From an uncultured Eubacteriales bacterium (lineage in GTDB: Bacteria; Bacillota; Clostridia; Christensenellales; Aristaeellaceae), in contig USFL01000060.1 of assembly GCA_900553905.1 (NCBI GenBank), forward strand, positions 1 through 7,927: a stretch of 7,927 nt of DNA, read 5' to 3'. The notes beneath the pieces were generated by a model. That model was not told the origin of the DNA, did not search any database, and saw nothing but the letters and a program-made list of their open reading frames with translations. Positions 1 through 6,533 of this stretch are shown here, piece by piece. Made by a program: the position numbers and the translations under genes. How positions within the stretch are numbered: position 1 is the first letter of the stretch; the number at the start of each line of letters is the position of its first letter.

Positions 1-1730
1 ACAGGAATGCTTTCCAGCGGCCGGTACAAGCGTCTCCTCCCTCCACCGTGATAAATTGTTCCTGTAAACAGGTCGTGATAGAGCCCATCCGGAAGCCAGG
101 CATCTGCGCTGGCGAGCCTGAGCTCCGGGGACATGGGAGAGGTAATGGGGACGGCGATCAACTGATTGCCGAAGAGATACTCGTTGGGTACCTGGTAGGC
201 GGCATCCTCACGCGGCCATGCATAATACATGGGCTGAATGAGCGGTTCGCCAAGGCTGTGGCACCGCCAGTTCATGCTGTAGAGGTAGGGGAGAAGGCGG
301 TGACGCAGCCTGAGAAACGCCGTCATGATGCCGCACACCTCAGGCCCATAGCGCCATGGCTCCTTGCCGTTAAACGGATTGGACGTGCTGTGCATGCGCA
401 GAATCGGGGAAAAGACGCCGAACTGAAGCCATCTGGTTTGCAGCTCATCGTCACGCTTGCCATGCGCATGCCCTCCGATATCGTGACTCCACCACCCGTA
501 CCCAATGTTGGAAGCTGTCGCCGTAAAATAGGGCTGAAACTGCAGGGATCGCCAACTGATCACACTGTCGCCCGAGAAGCCTGCCGGATAACGGTGACTG
601 CCCGCTCCCGCGTATCGGGACAGGATAAACGCCCGTCTGCCCTCGCGCACGGCATCCTGTGCATGAAAGTGATTGAGAAGCCACAGCGGGTCCATGCCTT
701 CAATGGCACAGGCGCGCCCCTGCTGCCAGTCAATCCACCAGAAATCCACACCCTGCCGCTCCAGCGGGCGATGGAGCAGGTCAAAATATACCCGCCAGAA
801 CGCCCGGTTTCCCGGTTCAAAAGGAATCCGCTGACCGCGTGCAGCATCCCTTCCCAGCGCGGCCGCAGCCTGTGGATAGGCGACCTCGTGCGGCTGTATC
901 CCCTCCGCGGGGTGCAGGTTGAGCGTTACCCTGAGTCCCTTCTGGTGAAGCGCCTTTAGAAACGCCGCCGGTTCGGGAAACAGCGCTTTGTCCCAGGTAT
1001 AGCCCGTCCACCCCTTGTGGTCGGAGCCGTCGGAGCTGATGTGCCAATTCATGTCGATCACGGCCACGCTTAAAGGGATGCCGGACTTTTCAAACCGGTC
1101 CATGAGGGAGAGGTATTCTTCGGCCGTGTAGGCATGAAAACGGCTCCACCAGTTGCCCAGTGCATACCGCGGCAGCAGCGGCGTGGGCCCGCACAGGTGA
1201 AAGAAGTCCGCCAGCGCCTGCCGGTACGCATAGCCATAGCTGAAAAAATACAGATCCTGATGGCCCGGACGGGGCGGGTCAATCCAGCCGTCCTTTGTCA
1301 GCGCATAGGAAGCGCTGTCATCCAGCACGCTGTAGCCCTGGAGGCGGGAAAGGAGGCCGGGCTCCAGCGGCACCGGGCCGTCCGCCTCGTCCAGCGTGCG
1401 CGCCGTGCCGCCCAGGTTTTCGCAAAGCGCGTCCCCATAATGCCAGGTGCAGTAGATGCCCCGGCATTCGGAACGGTTTTCAATCCACAGCCCTCCGGGA
1501 GAAAACGGCTTTTCATCATAAAATACGTTCATGAACGCCGTTGAAAGCTCAATGCCGCGTTCCGTGCGCCACAGCCGGTGCTCAACCGGCGAGAAGTCCC
1601 GGTTTTGCACCCTCTGGGTAGGGCGGTCCTCAAAGACGCCGTCCGGCGCGTATTCCAGCCGAATAAGCTGCGGCGTCAGCAGCATCAGGCGGTACCGCTT
1701 TCCCCGGATCACGGTGGTCTGCCCGTTCAT
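1..1730 (-). CDS. GH31 family alpha-glucosidase-type glycoside hydrolase (C-terminus cut off by window edge)
   Basis: A retaining alpha-glycosidase of family GH31, seen for 576 residues with no stop before the left edge. After an N-terminal beta-sandwich (about 1-165), the barrel opens near GNWWSRFH (about 192-199). A region-I aspartate lies at D226 (VIDMNWH). The catalytic nucleophile is D334 in WWIDWQQG, and the acid/base is D388 in GFSGDS, preceded by SRYAGAGSHRYP. The visible end (NEYLFGNQLIAVPIT, then WLPDGLYHDLFTG and YRPLESIP) belongs to the beta domain after the barrel, so I estimate that roughly 80-150 residues are missing. There is no signal peptide, so it should act in the cytoplasm on imported alpha-glucosides; alpha-xylosidase or another alpha-glycosidase activity cannot be excluded. 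The ATG at 1728-1730 overlaps the GH13 stop as ATGA and has a GGGGGAGG site 4 nt upstream. I checked the frame for stops throughout and found none. Confidence 0.93.
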   Translation of the reverse strand, partial: MNGQTTVIRGKRYRLMLLTPQLIRLEYAPDGVFEDRPTQRVQNRDFSPVEHRLWRTERGIELSTAFMNVFYDEKPFSPGGLWIENRSECRGIYCTWHYGDALCENLGGTARTLDEADGPVPLEPGLLSRLQGYSVLDDSASYALTKDGWIDPPRPGHQDLYFFSYGYAYRQALADFFHLCGPTPLLPRYALGNWWSRFHAYTAEEYLSLMDRFEKSGIPLSVAVIDMNWHISSDGSDHKGWTGYTWDKALFPEPAAFLKALHQKGLRVTLNLHPAEGIQPHEVAYPQAAAALGRDAARGQRIPFEPGNRAFWRVYFDLLHRPLERQGVDFWWIDWQQGRACAIEGMDPLWLLNHFHAQDAVREGRRAFILSRYAGAGSHRYPAGFSGDSVISWRSLQFQPYFTATASNIGYGWWSHDIGGHAHGKRDDELQTRWLQFGVFSPILRMHSTSNPFNGKEPWRYGPEVCGIMTAFLRLRHRLLPYLYSMNWRCHSLGEPLIQPMYYAWPREDAAYQVPNEYLFGNQLIAVPITSPMSPELRLASADAWLPDGLYHDLFTGTIYHGGGRRRLYRPLESIP

Positions 1731-3025
1731 GGAACCTCCCCCGTTTCAGAATCAATAATGATAGGCTCGCCTTTTACGCTGAGCAGGCCGCCTTCCACCC
1801 ATACCGGCTGGCGGCTCACCAGGTCGCAATAGCGCCCGTCCGGGAAGGGAACGCGCACGGGCGCGCTTGCTCCCTTCGTGCTGAAAACGCCCATCAGCCG
1901 ACGGTCTCCCAGCACATACATGGCCCGAAGCATGCCGTTTCCGGCATCCTGGACGCTGTAGCCGCCCTCGGCCATCAGCGGATGGCTGCGCAACGCCCGC
2001 AGGGCACGAAGCAAAGAAGAAATGTTCTCGCCCGCATGCCAGTCGATGGGGTCCTTGTCAAACAGGCTGGGCCGGATTTCGCAGCCCGCCTCCTGTCCGT
2101 TGTAGATCAGCGTCATCCCCTTTTGAAAATAGAGGAACGCAAGCCAGTTGCGGCGCTGACGGGCATCCGGCACAAGGAAGACGGCGCGGGGACGGTCATG
2201 GTTTTCCAGAAAGCGCAGCTTGACATAGTTGTCCGGATAGAGATATTCCTGCCGGGAAAGGGCGGCGGCATAGGCCTCCAGCGGCTTTTCTCCGCACAGC
2301 AGGCTCACCCAGTCGTGATAGACGTCGTACTCGTAGCTCAGATCAAACGCCTGATAGATCTCGCTGTCCGACAGGCTGGTCATGCCCCGCGCACGGTTGT
2401 CCAGCGTGAAGGCGGGCTCCACCGACTCGCTCAGCCACAGGCAGTCCGGCTGCACCTGGCTTACCTCGCGCCGCGCGCGCAGCCAGAACTCCAGCGGCAC
2501 GAGCGGCGCCACGTCGCAGCGAAAACCGTCCACCATGGATGCCCACATCTTGAGCGTTTCGATCTGGTAATCCCACAGTTCCGGATGGCTATAATCCAGA
2601 TCAATGATGTCCGACCACTCGCCGATTCGATTGCCAAAGCTGCCGTCCGCCCTATGATAGAACCATTCGGGATGGTGCTGCGCCAGCCAGGAGTCCGGCG
2701 AGGTGTGGTTATAGACCACATCGATCATCAGGCGCATGCCCAGGCGGTGAACCTCGCCGGCCAGGCGCTCGAAATCCTGCATTGTGCCGTATTCCTCGTT
2801 GACGGCGCGATAATCCCGGATGGCATACGGGCTCCCAAGCGCCCCTTTTCTGCATGCCTTTCCGATGGGATGAATGGGCAGAAGCCAGAGAATATCCACC
2901 CCCAGATCCCGGATGCGCGTAAGGTCCTCCCGCACCTTTTCAAACGTGCCCTCCTTGCTGTACTGCCGTACATATACGCAGTACATCACCTGCTGGCGAA
3001 GTGCCTTGCTGGTATCCCAGGCCAT
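1727..3025 (-). CDS. GH13 alpha-amylase-family glycoside hydrolase, cytoplasmic
   Basis: A 432-residue enzyme of family GH13, which cleaves or transfers alpha-glucosidic bonds by a retaining mechanism. The four conserved regions are intact: DVVYNH (102-107), GFRCD with nucleophile D171, WLSE with acid/base E200, and FLENHD with transition-state aspartate D277. The barrel begins near VYVRQYSKEGTF, and a short C-terminal beta domain follows about residue 355. There is no signal peptide, so it probably cuts imported oligosaccharides inside the cell together with the GH31 enzyme. I chose the ATG at 3023-3025 because AGGAGG (3033-3038) sits 7 nt upstream. A longer in-frame start at 3157 would overlap the permease gene by 64 nt and add a polar stretch unlike the family. 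The stop overlaps the GH31 start (ATGA), which suggests translational coupling. The subfamily and exact substrate (malto-, isomalto- or other alpha-glucan fragments) cannot be fixed by eye. Confidence 0.93.
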   Translation of the reverse strand: MAWDTSKALRQQVMYCVYVRQYSKEGTFEKVREDLTRIRDLGVDILWLLPIHPIGKACRKGALGSPYAIRDYRAVNEEYGTMQDFERLAGEVHRLGMRLMIDVVYNHTSPDSWLAQHHPEWFYHRADGSFGNRIGEWSDIIDLDYSHPELWDYQIETLKMWASMVDGFRCDVAPLVPLEFWLRARREVSQVQPDCLWLSESVEPAFTLDNRARGMTSLSDSEIYQAFDLSYEYDVYHDWVSLLCGEKPLEAYAAALSRQEYLYPDNYVKLRFLENHDRPRAVFLVPDARQRRNWLAFLYFQKGMTLIYNGQEAGCEIRPSLFDKDPIDWHAGENISSLLRALRALRSHPLMAEGGYSVQDAGNGMLRAMYVLGDRRLMGVFSTKGASAPVRVPFPDGRYCDLVSRQPVWVEGGLLSVKGEPIIIDSETGEVP

Positions 3026-3093
3026 GCTGCCGCCTCCTATTTCTTGTTGGTTTGATTTTTGTTTTTCTTCGCACAGCATTCCTTTTCCTGCCA

Positions 3094-3918
3094 TCAGCCC
3101 TTGACCGCTGCCGAAGCGATGCCCTCCACAAACCGCTTCTGAAAGATCAGATAGCACAGAACCACCGGTACGATGGTGATAGCCGTCGCGGCAAACAACC
3201 CGGCGTAATCGGTGGAGTAGCGCCCGCTGAACATGTTGAGCGCTACGCTCAGCATGTTTTTGCTCTCCGTACGAATCATCAGGTACGGCCAGAGATAATC
3301 CTCCCAGGCCCAGAGAAACTGAAAAATGGCCAGGCTGGAAATGGTGTTTCCAAGCATGGGCAACATAATGCGGTGAAAGATGTAGCCGGCGCTGGCGCCA
3401 TCCATCCGTGCCGCTTCCAGCAGCTCATCAGGGACAGTGGCACAGCTCTGGCGCATCAGAAAGATACCGAACGGCGTAAACAGGCTGGGGATGAGCAGGG
3501 CTCTCCAGGTGTCCAGCCATCCCAGCTGCTGCATCATGGTGTAGCGCGGGATGATCGTCACCACGCCCGGTACCATCATGGTCGCCAGAATGGCGCCGAA
3601 GAGCGCGTCGCGTCCACGAAAACGGTACTTGCACAGGACAAAGCCACTGATTGCGCTGGTGTAGAGCGTAAGCGCCGTCAGCAGCATGGCATAGGTCAGG
3701 CTGTTGGCGAAATACCGAAGAAAATTCATCTTCTCAAGCGCATTCAGATAATTTTCGAAAGAGGGGTGAAGGGGCAGAAAATGCTGCTCCAACGCGCTGA
3801 TCTCGGAATTGGATTTAAAAGACGACGCAAGCATCCATAGAAAAGGCAGTATGGTGACGACGCTGCATGCAAGCAGCGCAGCATTCAGTGCGAGGGACTG
3901 GAACTTTCGTTTCTGCAT
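3094..3918 (-). CDS. CUT1 carbohydrate ABC transporter permease, MalG-like
   Basis: The second membrane subunit of a CUT1-type sugar importer, 274 residues, the usual length for the MalG branch. About six hydrophobic segments are visible: near 11-32, 72-96, 107-125, 139-156, 190-212 and 240-260. The cytoplasmic coupling loop that docks onto the ATPase is clear as LLEAARMDGA (167-176) followed by HRIMLPML. It should pair with the upstream MalF-like permease to form the membrane channel. The ATG is at 3916-3918, with AGGAGG (3926-3931) 7 nt upstream; that site overlaps the TAG stop of the preceding permease gene. The 68 nt between its stop and the GH13 start carry no hairpin that I can see, so the transcript probably continues into the enzyme genes. 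Confidence 0.95.
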   Translation of the reverse strand: MQKRKFQSLALNAALLACSVVTILPFLWMLASSFKSNSEISALEQHFLPLHPSFENYLNALEKMNFLRYFANSLTYAMLLTALTLYTSAISGFVLCKYRFRGRDALFGAILATMMVPGVVTIIPRYTMMQQLGWLDTWRALLIPSLFTPFGIFLMRQSCATVPDELLEAARMDGASAGYIFHRIMLPMLGNTISSLAIFQFLWAWEDYLWPYLMIRTESKNMLSVALNMFSGRYSTDYAGLFAATAITIVPVVLCYLIFQKRFVEGIASAAVKG

Positions 3919-3929
3919 CGTTGCGCCTC

Positions 3930-4817
3930 CTATGCCTTAACCCCGCCGCTAAACCGGAAGGACAGGGCCGTGAGCGCGGCGATGATCACAAAGAGAATAA
4001 AGGAGATGGCGGAAGCATAGCCAAAGTTGTATTTGACAAAGGCCTGATCGTAAATGATATAGGAAGCCAGATACGTCTTTGTGCCCGGGCCGCCCTGAGT
4101 GAGCACCATCACGGGGATATAGGTCTGAAAATAGGAGATCAGCGAGGTGATGACGATGAACACCATGGTGGGCTTCAGCAGAGGCAGGGTCAGAAAGGCG
4201 AAGCGCTGTATCGCGGAGGCGCCGTCCATCTCCGCGGCCTCGTAGCAATCGGCCGGCAGCGAATACAGACCGCCCAAGAGGATGACCACCGCATAGCCAA
4301 AATCCTTCCAGATGGTCAAAAGCAAAATGGCGCTCATGGCGTAGCGCGCATCGAAAAGCCAGTTGATTTTGGTTCCCAAAACCTGATTGATCAGGCCAAA
4401 CTGCGGATCATACATGAATTTCCACACAAAGGCCACCGCCACCATCGGGGTGATGGTGGGCAGGTAATACAGCGTGCGGTACAATGACTGGCGGCGAATC
4501 AGCCGGGTGTGGAGGGCCAGGGCCAGCGCCATGCCGATGACCAGCCGGGCGGCCACCGCAACCGCCGCAAACAGCGCCGTATTGCCCATGGACTGCCAGA
4601 ACAGGCTGCTGCGAAACACCATCTGCCAGTTTTGCAGGCCGATGAAGCGGTACTGTCCCTTCAGCGGATTCCAAAGATGAAAGCTGCCTACGAAGGCCAT
4701 GAGAATGGGAATGAGATAGAAAACCGAAAAAAACGCAATCAGTCCTGCGACGACCGTGTTGCGCAGGACGATTTCGCTACGGCTTTGCAGCGGATGGATC
4801 CTGAGTCTGCGCGCCAT
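3930..4817 (-). CDS. CUT1 carbohydrate ABC transporter permease, MalF/UgpA-like
   Basis: The first membrane subunit of the sugar importer, 295 residues from the chosen start. Six hydrophobic segments are visible at about 21-43, 78-102, 113-135, 158-183, 217-238 and 267-288. The ATPase-docking loop reads YEAAEMDGA (192-200), followed by LPLLKP. The periplasmic-loop signature LTQGGPG (239-245), typical of this branch, is present. I chose the ATG at 4815-4817, preceded by GGGAGG (4828-4833) at a slightly long 10 nt. An in-frame GTG at 4866-4868 would add 17 residues, but it falls inside the stem of the intergenic hairpin and is unlikely to be used. Only 11 nt separate its stop from the MalG-like gene. 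Confidence 0.94.
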   Translation of the reverse strand: MARRLRIHPLQSRSEIVLRNTVVAGLIAFFSVFYLIPILMAFVGSFHLWNPLKGQYRFIGLQNWQMVFRSSLFWQSMGNTALFAAVAVAARLVIGMALALALHTRLIRRQSLYRTLYYLPTITPMVAVAFVWKFMYDPQFGLINQVLGTKINWLFDARYAMSAILLLTIWKDFGYAVVILLGGLYSLPADCYEAAEMDGASAIQRFAFLTLPLLKPTMVFIVITSLISYFQTYIPVMVLTQGGPGTKTYLASYIIYDQAFVKYNFGYASAISFILFVIIAALTALSFRFSGGVKA

Positions 4818-4843
4818 CAGGCGGGCGCCTCCCTTCCCCAAAA

Positions 4844-4874
4844 GGGCCGGTGGGAGGGGTAAACCCACCGGCCC
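4844..4874 (-). terminator. Intra-operon hairpin after the binding-protein gene (leaky terminator or mRNA stabiliser)
   Basis: GGGCCGGTGGG (4844-4854) and CCCACCGGCCC (4864-4874) form a perfect 11-bp inverted repeat with a 9-nt loop. In the minus-strand transcript it lies 22 nt after the binding-protein stop and is followed by only four U residues and then GGGG. The stem is strong but the U-tract is short. It therefore looks like a partial terminator or a 3' stabiliser that keeps binding-protein mRNA more abundant than permease mRNA, a common arrangement in binding-protein-dependent sugar transport operons. Termination is inferred, not shown. Confidence 0.75.
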
Positions 4875-4896
4875 ATGTGGTTATGGCAATGATCGC

Positions 4897-6243
4897 TCAC
4901 TTCGCTTCGTCCGCGTACTGGTATTGCGGCTCGACGGAAACAAATTCGCTCATTGCCAGCTCCTCATTGCAAAGGTCCTCGGCGTTTTGCAGGGCGGTTT
5001 CGACATCCTCGCCGTTGTAGAAGATGTTTTCCAGTGCGATCTTCATGTTGTTTTCAACGGCGCTGGGCATGGGGCCGGGCCAGATGTAACGGTCGATGTG
5101 CTCGGCCAGCACCGCGATGCTCGACACGCTGAGGATGTCCTCGTCCTGCGCCAGAGACCGCTTGGCCGGGAAGACGGAGTTGGCCAGGCAGAACTCCTTT
5201 TGGAGCGCGTCGTTGGCCAGGAAGAAGCGCACGATATCCTGGGCTACCGCCTGCTGATCGGCGGGCGCGTTTTTGTTAATGCCAAAGGTGGACTCGCCGT
5301 TGTAGCGGTGATAGGCATAGGGCACGTCCTCGGTAGGGGTGGGAATTTCAAAGCTGCCGAAGTCGGTTTCGGGCCACAGGCTCTTGAACAGATTGTGCAT
5401 GAAGCCCCAGCCCAGGTACATGGCCACCATGCCCTGGCCAAAGTTGTCGCCGGAGTTGTTGCCGAAATTATAGTCGCCGCTGCCGTCCACCTCATAGATG
5501 TCCTTCATGCGGTTGACGACCGTGCGGATGGCTTCGTTGTTGAAAGTTACCTTGTTGTCCTCCGTAAACAGATTCTGCCCATACTGGTACTGCATACCCA
5601 GCACATCGCCCTGGGCGCCGCCGTTAAAGCTGAATCCCGCCTGTACCAGCTCGCCGTTTTCATCGCGGATGGTCAGCTTTTTGGCTACCTCGCGGAACTG
5701 GTCCCACGTCTTGGGAATGTCGGCCTCGGTCAGTCCGGCTGCATCCCACATGGCCTTGTTGTAATACATGGTGGCCGTCATCATGCCATAGTCCGTGTAG
5801 TAGACGTTACCGTCGATTTCATGTGCGGAAACGCCAACAAAATCGGCTTCCAGGTCCTCCAGCGGAATATCATAGGGCGCCAGATAACTGATCAGGTTTT
5901 CATGATAGCTGTTGTGTACATTGAAGATGGCGGGACCATCTGTGCCCTGCAGGGCCAGAGGGAGCTTTGTCCAGTAGTCTTCATAGGGGTTTTCCACAAG
6001 CGTGATCTTCACATTGGGATGAATGGCCGTATATTCGTCCACCACTGCCTGAAACAGGTTGGCCGCGCCCGTCCAATACCAGAATTCAATGGCGATGTCC
6101 TCACCGTTGTTGACCGGAGCGGAGGGGTCGTATTGAATGGCGCTTCCGATGACTGCGCCGCCTTCGGCCATGGCAACGCCCATGGTCATCAGCAGGGTCA
6201 GGGAAAGCAGCAGGGAAATCATACGCCTTAGATTTTTCTTCAT
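4897..6243 (-). CDS. Extracellular solute-binding protein of a CUT1 sugar ABC transporter, SPase I signal peptide
   Basis: The sugar-capture subunit of the importer, 448 residues, the usual length for family 1 solute-binding proteins. An N-terminal signal has KKNLRR, then a leucine-rich core (about 8-23), then A24-M25-A26, with cleavage expected before E27. No lipobox cysteine is present; the only cysteines lie near the C-terminus. Typical features follow: IEFWYWTG near the mature start, a domain with LPLALQGTDGPAIFNVH, the YYNKAMWDAAGL hinge-region motif, NGESTFGINKNAP and an aromatic-rich middle (WGFMHNLFKSLWP) that could line the sugar site. The ligand is probably an alpha-linked oligosaccharide, judging from the downstream GH13 and GH31 genes. 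I prefer the ATG at 6241-6243; GGAAGGGAAG lies about 8 nt upstream, and a GTG one codon earlier is also possible. It is the first gene of the operon. Confidence 0.94.
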   Translation of the reverse strand: MKKNLRRMISLLLSLTLLMTMGVAMAEGGAVIGSAIQYDPSAPVNNGEDIAIEFWYWTGAANLFQAVVDEYTAIHPNVKITLVENPYEDYWTKLPLALQGTDGPAIFNVHNSYHENLISYLAPYDIPLEDLEADFVGVSAHEIDGNVYYTDYGMMTATMYYNKAMWDAAGLTEADIPKTWDQFREVAKKLTIRDENGELVQAGFSFNGGAQGDVLGMQYQYGQNLFTEDNKVTFNNEAIRTVVNRMKDIYEVDGSGDYNFGNNSGDNFGQGMVAMYLGWGFMHNLFKSLWPETDFGSFEIPTPTEDVPYAYHRYNGESTFGINKNAPADQQAVAQDIVRFFLANDALQKEFCLANSVFPAKRSLAQDEDILSVSSIAVLAEHIDRYIWPGPMPSAVENNMKIALENIFYNGEDVETALQNAEDLCNEELAMSEFVSVEPQYQYADEAK

Positions 6244-6284
6244 CACAAAATCTTCCCTTCCGTTATTTTTCTTTCCGCATGACT

Positions 6285-6300
6285 AGTATAGCGGTAAACT
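6285..6300. promoter_or_regulatory. Candidate LacI-family operator at the operon transcription start
   Basis: On the minus strand this reads AGTTTACCGCTATACT, an imperfect palindrome (6 of 8 pairs match) centred on CG at 6292-6293. LacI-family sites are usually palindromes of this size with a central CG, into which a hinge-helix leucine inserts. It lies just downstream of the -10 box, at about +2 to +17 if transcription starts near 6301, a classic repressor position. The adjacent divergent LacI-type gene is the obvious partner. Binding is inferred. Confidence 0.5.
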
Positions 6301-6307
6301 TAATTCT

Positions 6308-6335
6308 ATTATAGTCATCCGTGCTGCGTTGTCAA
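6308..6335 (-). promoter_or_regulatory. Sigma-A promoter of the sugar transport/hydrolase operon
   Basis: The minus strand carries TTGACA (6330-6335) and TATAAT (6308-6313) separated by 16 nt, both perfect housekeeping consensus hexamers. The DNA just upstream on the minus strand (about 6336-6360) is AT-rich and could act as an UP element. Transcription should start near 6301, giving a leader of about 58 nt before the binding-protein start. Such a strong promoter usually needs a repressor, which fits the palindrome placed directly at the start site. Confidence 0.85.
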
Positions 6336-6364
6336 TAGAGAAATCAAAAAATAGACGATAGAAT

Positions 6365-6380
6365 TGAACCATACGTTTCA
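6365..6380. promoter_or_regulatory. Imperfect palindrome upstream of the operon promoter
   Basis: TGAACCATACGTTTCA matches its own reverse complement in 6 of 8 pairs, with outer arms TGAA/TTCA. It lies about 30 nt upstream of the operon -35 box. The arms resemble a catabolite-repression (cre) site, but the centre is TA rather than CG, so I would not call it a cre site. It may be a regulator site or chance. Confidence 0.2.
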
Positions 6381-6409
6381 TTTGCAACATTATTCAGACA
6401 AAATAAGAT

Positions 6410-6424
6410 AAGTTTATTAAACTT
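6410..6424. promoter_or_regulatory. Perfect 15-bp palindrome in the divergent control region
   Basis: AAGTTTA-T-TAAACTT has perfect 7-bp arms around a single T, between the two divergent promoters. The half-site AAGTTTA also occurs on the minus strand at 6295-6301, inside the candidate operator at the operon start, so one regulator may contact both. The odd, CG-less centre is not typical for LacI proteins, which lowers confidence. Confidence 0.4.
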
Positions 6425-6473
6425 CATCCGGTTGAGCCTGCGGAACTTCACGGTGAATTATTCCAATTTTATA

Positions 6474-6503
6474 TTGCAATTGTTTTGAGAAGTATGCTAC
6501 TAT
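6474..6503 (+). promoter_or_regulatory. Probable promoter of the LacI-type regulator
   Basis: TTGCAA (6474-6479) and TACTAT (6498-6503) are separated by 18 nt, with a TGC extended -10 element just before the -10. Transcription would begin near 6510, inside the palindrome at 6504-6515, which would allow autoregulation. A second possibility is TTGAGA (6485-6490) with TATAAA (6508-6513) at 17 nt, but its start would fall on the ribosome binding site and leave almost no leader. Confidence 0.55.
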
Positions 6504-6515
6504 GGTTTATAAACC
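6504..6515. promoter_or_regulatory. Perfect 12-bp palindrome at the regulator's transcription start
   Basis: GGTTTATAAACC is its own reverse complement and covers the predicted start of the regulator transcript. Its half-site GGTTTA resembles the AAGTTTA half-sites elsewhere in this region. An autoregulatory operator is plausible, but AT-rich 12-bp palindromes also arise by chance. Confidence 0.35.
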
Positions 6516-6520
6516 TTTGT

Positions 6521-6527
6521 GAGGAGG
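6521..6527 (+). promoter_or_regulatory. Ribosome binding site that fixes the regulator's GTG start
   Basis: GAGGAGG directly abuts an ATG at 6528-6530, leaving no spacer, so that ATG cannot be well served. It stands 6 nt before the GTG at 6534-6536, the ideal distance. The GTG start gives an N-terminus of MVTLKDIA, the usual beginning for this family. A GTG at 6519 would lie upstream of and overlap the ribosome site and is also excluded. Confidence 0.8.
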
Positions 6528-6533
6528 ATGGCT

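Noticed and set aside
48..959. 303-codon plus-strand open frame
   Set aside because: It is the codon-aligned antisense shadow of the GH31 gene, whose catalytic motifs are unmistakable on the minus strand; the plus-strand product has no recognisable pattern.
1982..3055. 357-codon plus-strand open frame
   Set aside because: Antisense to the GH13 gene with intact family motifs; long antisense frames are expected in GC-rich coding DNA.
3026..3157. 44-residue N-terminal extension of the GH13 enzyme
   Set aside because: Overlaps the permease gene by 64 nt and lacks a good ribosome site, whereas ATG 3025 has AGGAGG at 7 nt.
3001..3840. 279-codon plus-strand open frame across the GH13/permease junction
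   Set aside because: Shadow of the MalG-like permease, whose membrane segments and EAA loop are clear on the minus strand.
4756..6231. 491-codon plus-strand open frame, longer than the true gene
   Set aside because: Antisense to the solute-binding protein. The minus-strand protein has a signal peptide and family motifs; the plus-strand one has neither, nor a ribosome site.
6365..6380. CcpA catabolite-repression (cre) site
   Set aside because: The outer arms fit but the central CG of the cre consensus is absent; kept only as an unassigned palindrome.
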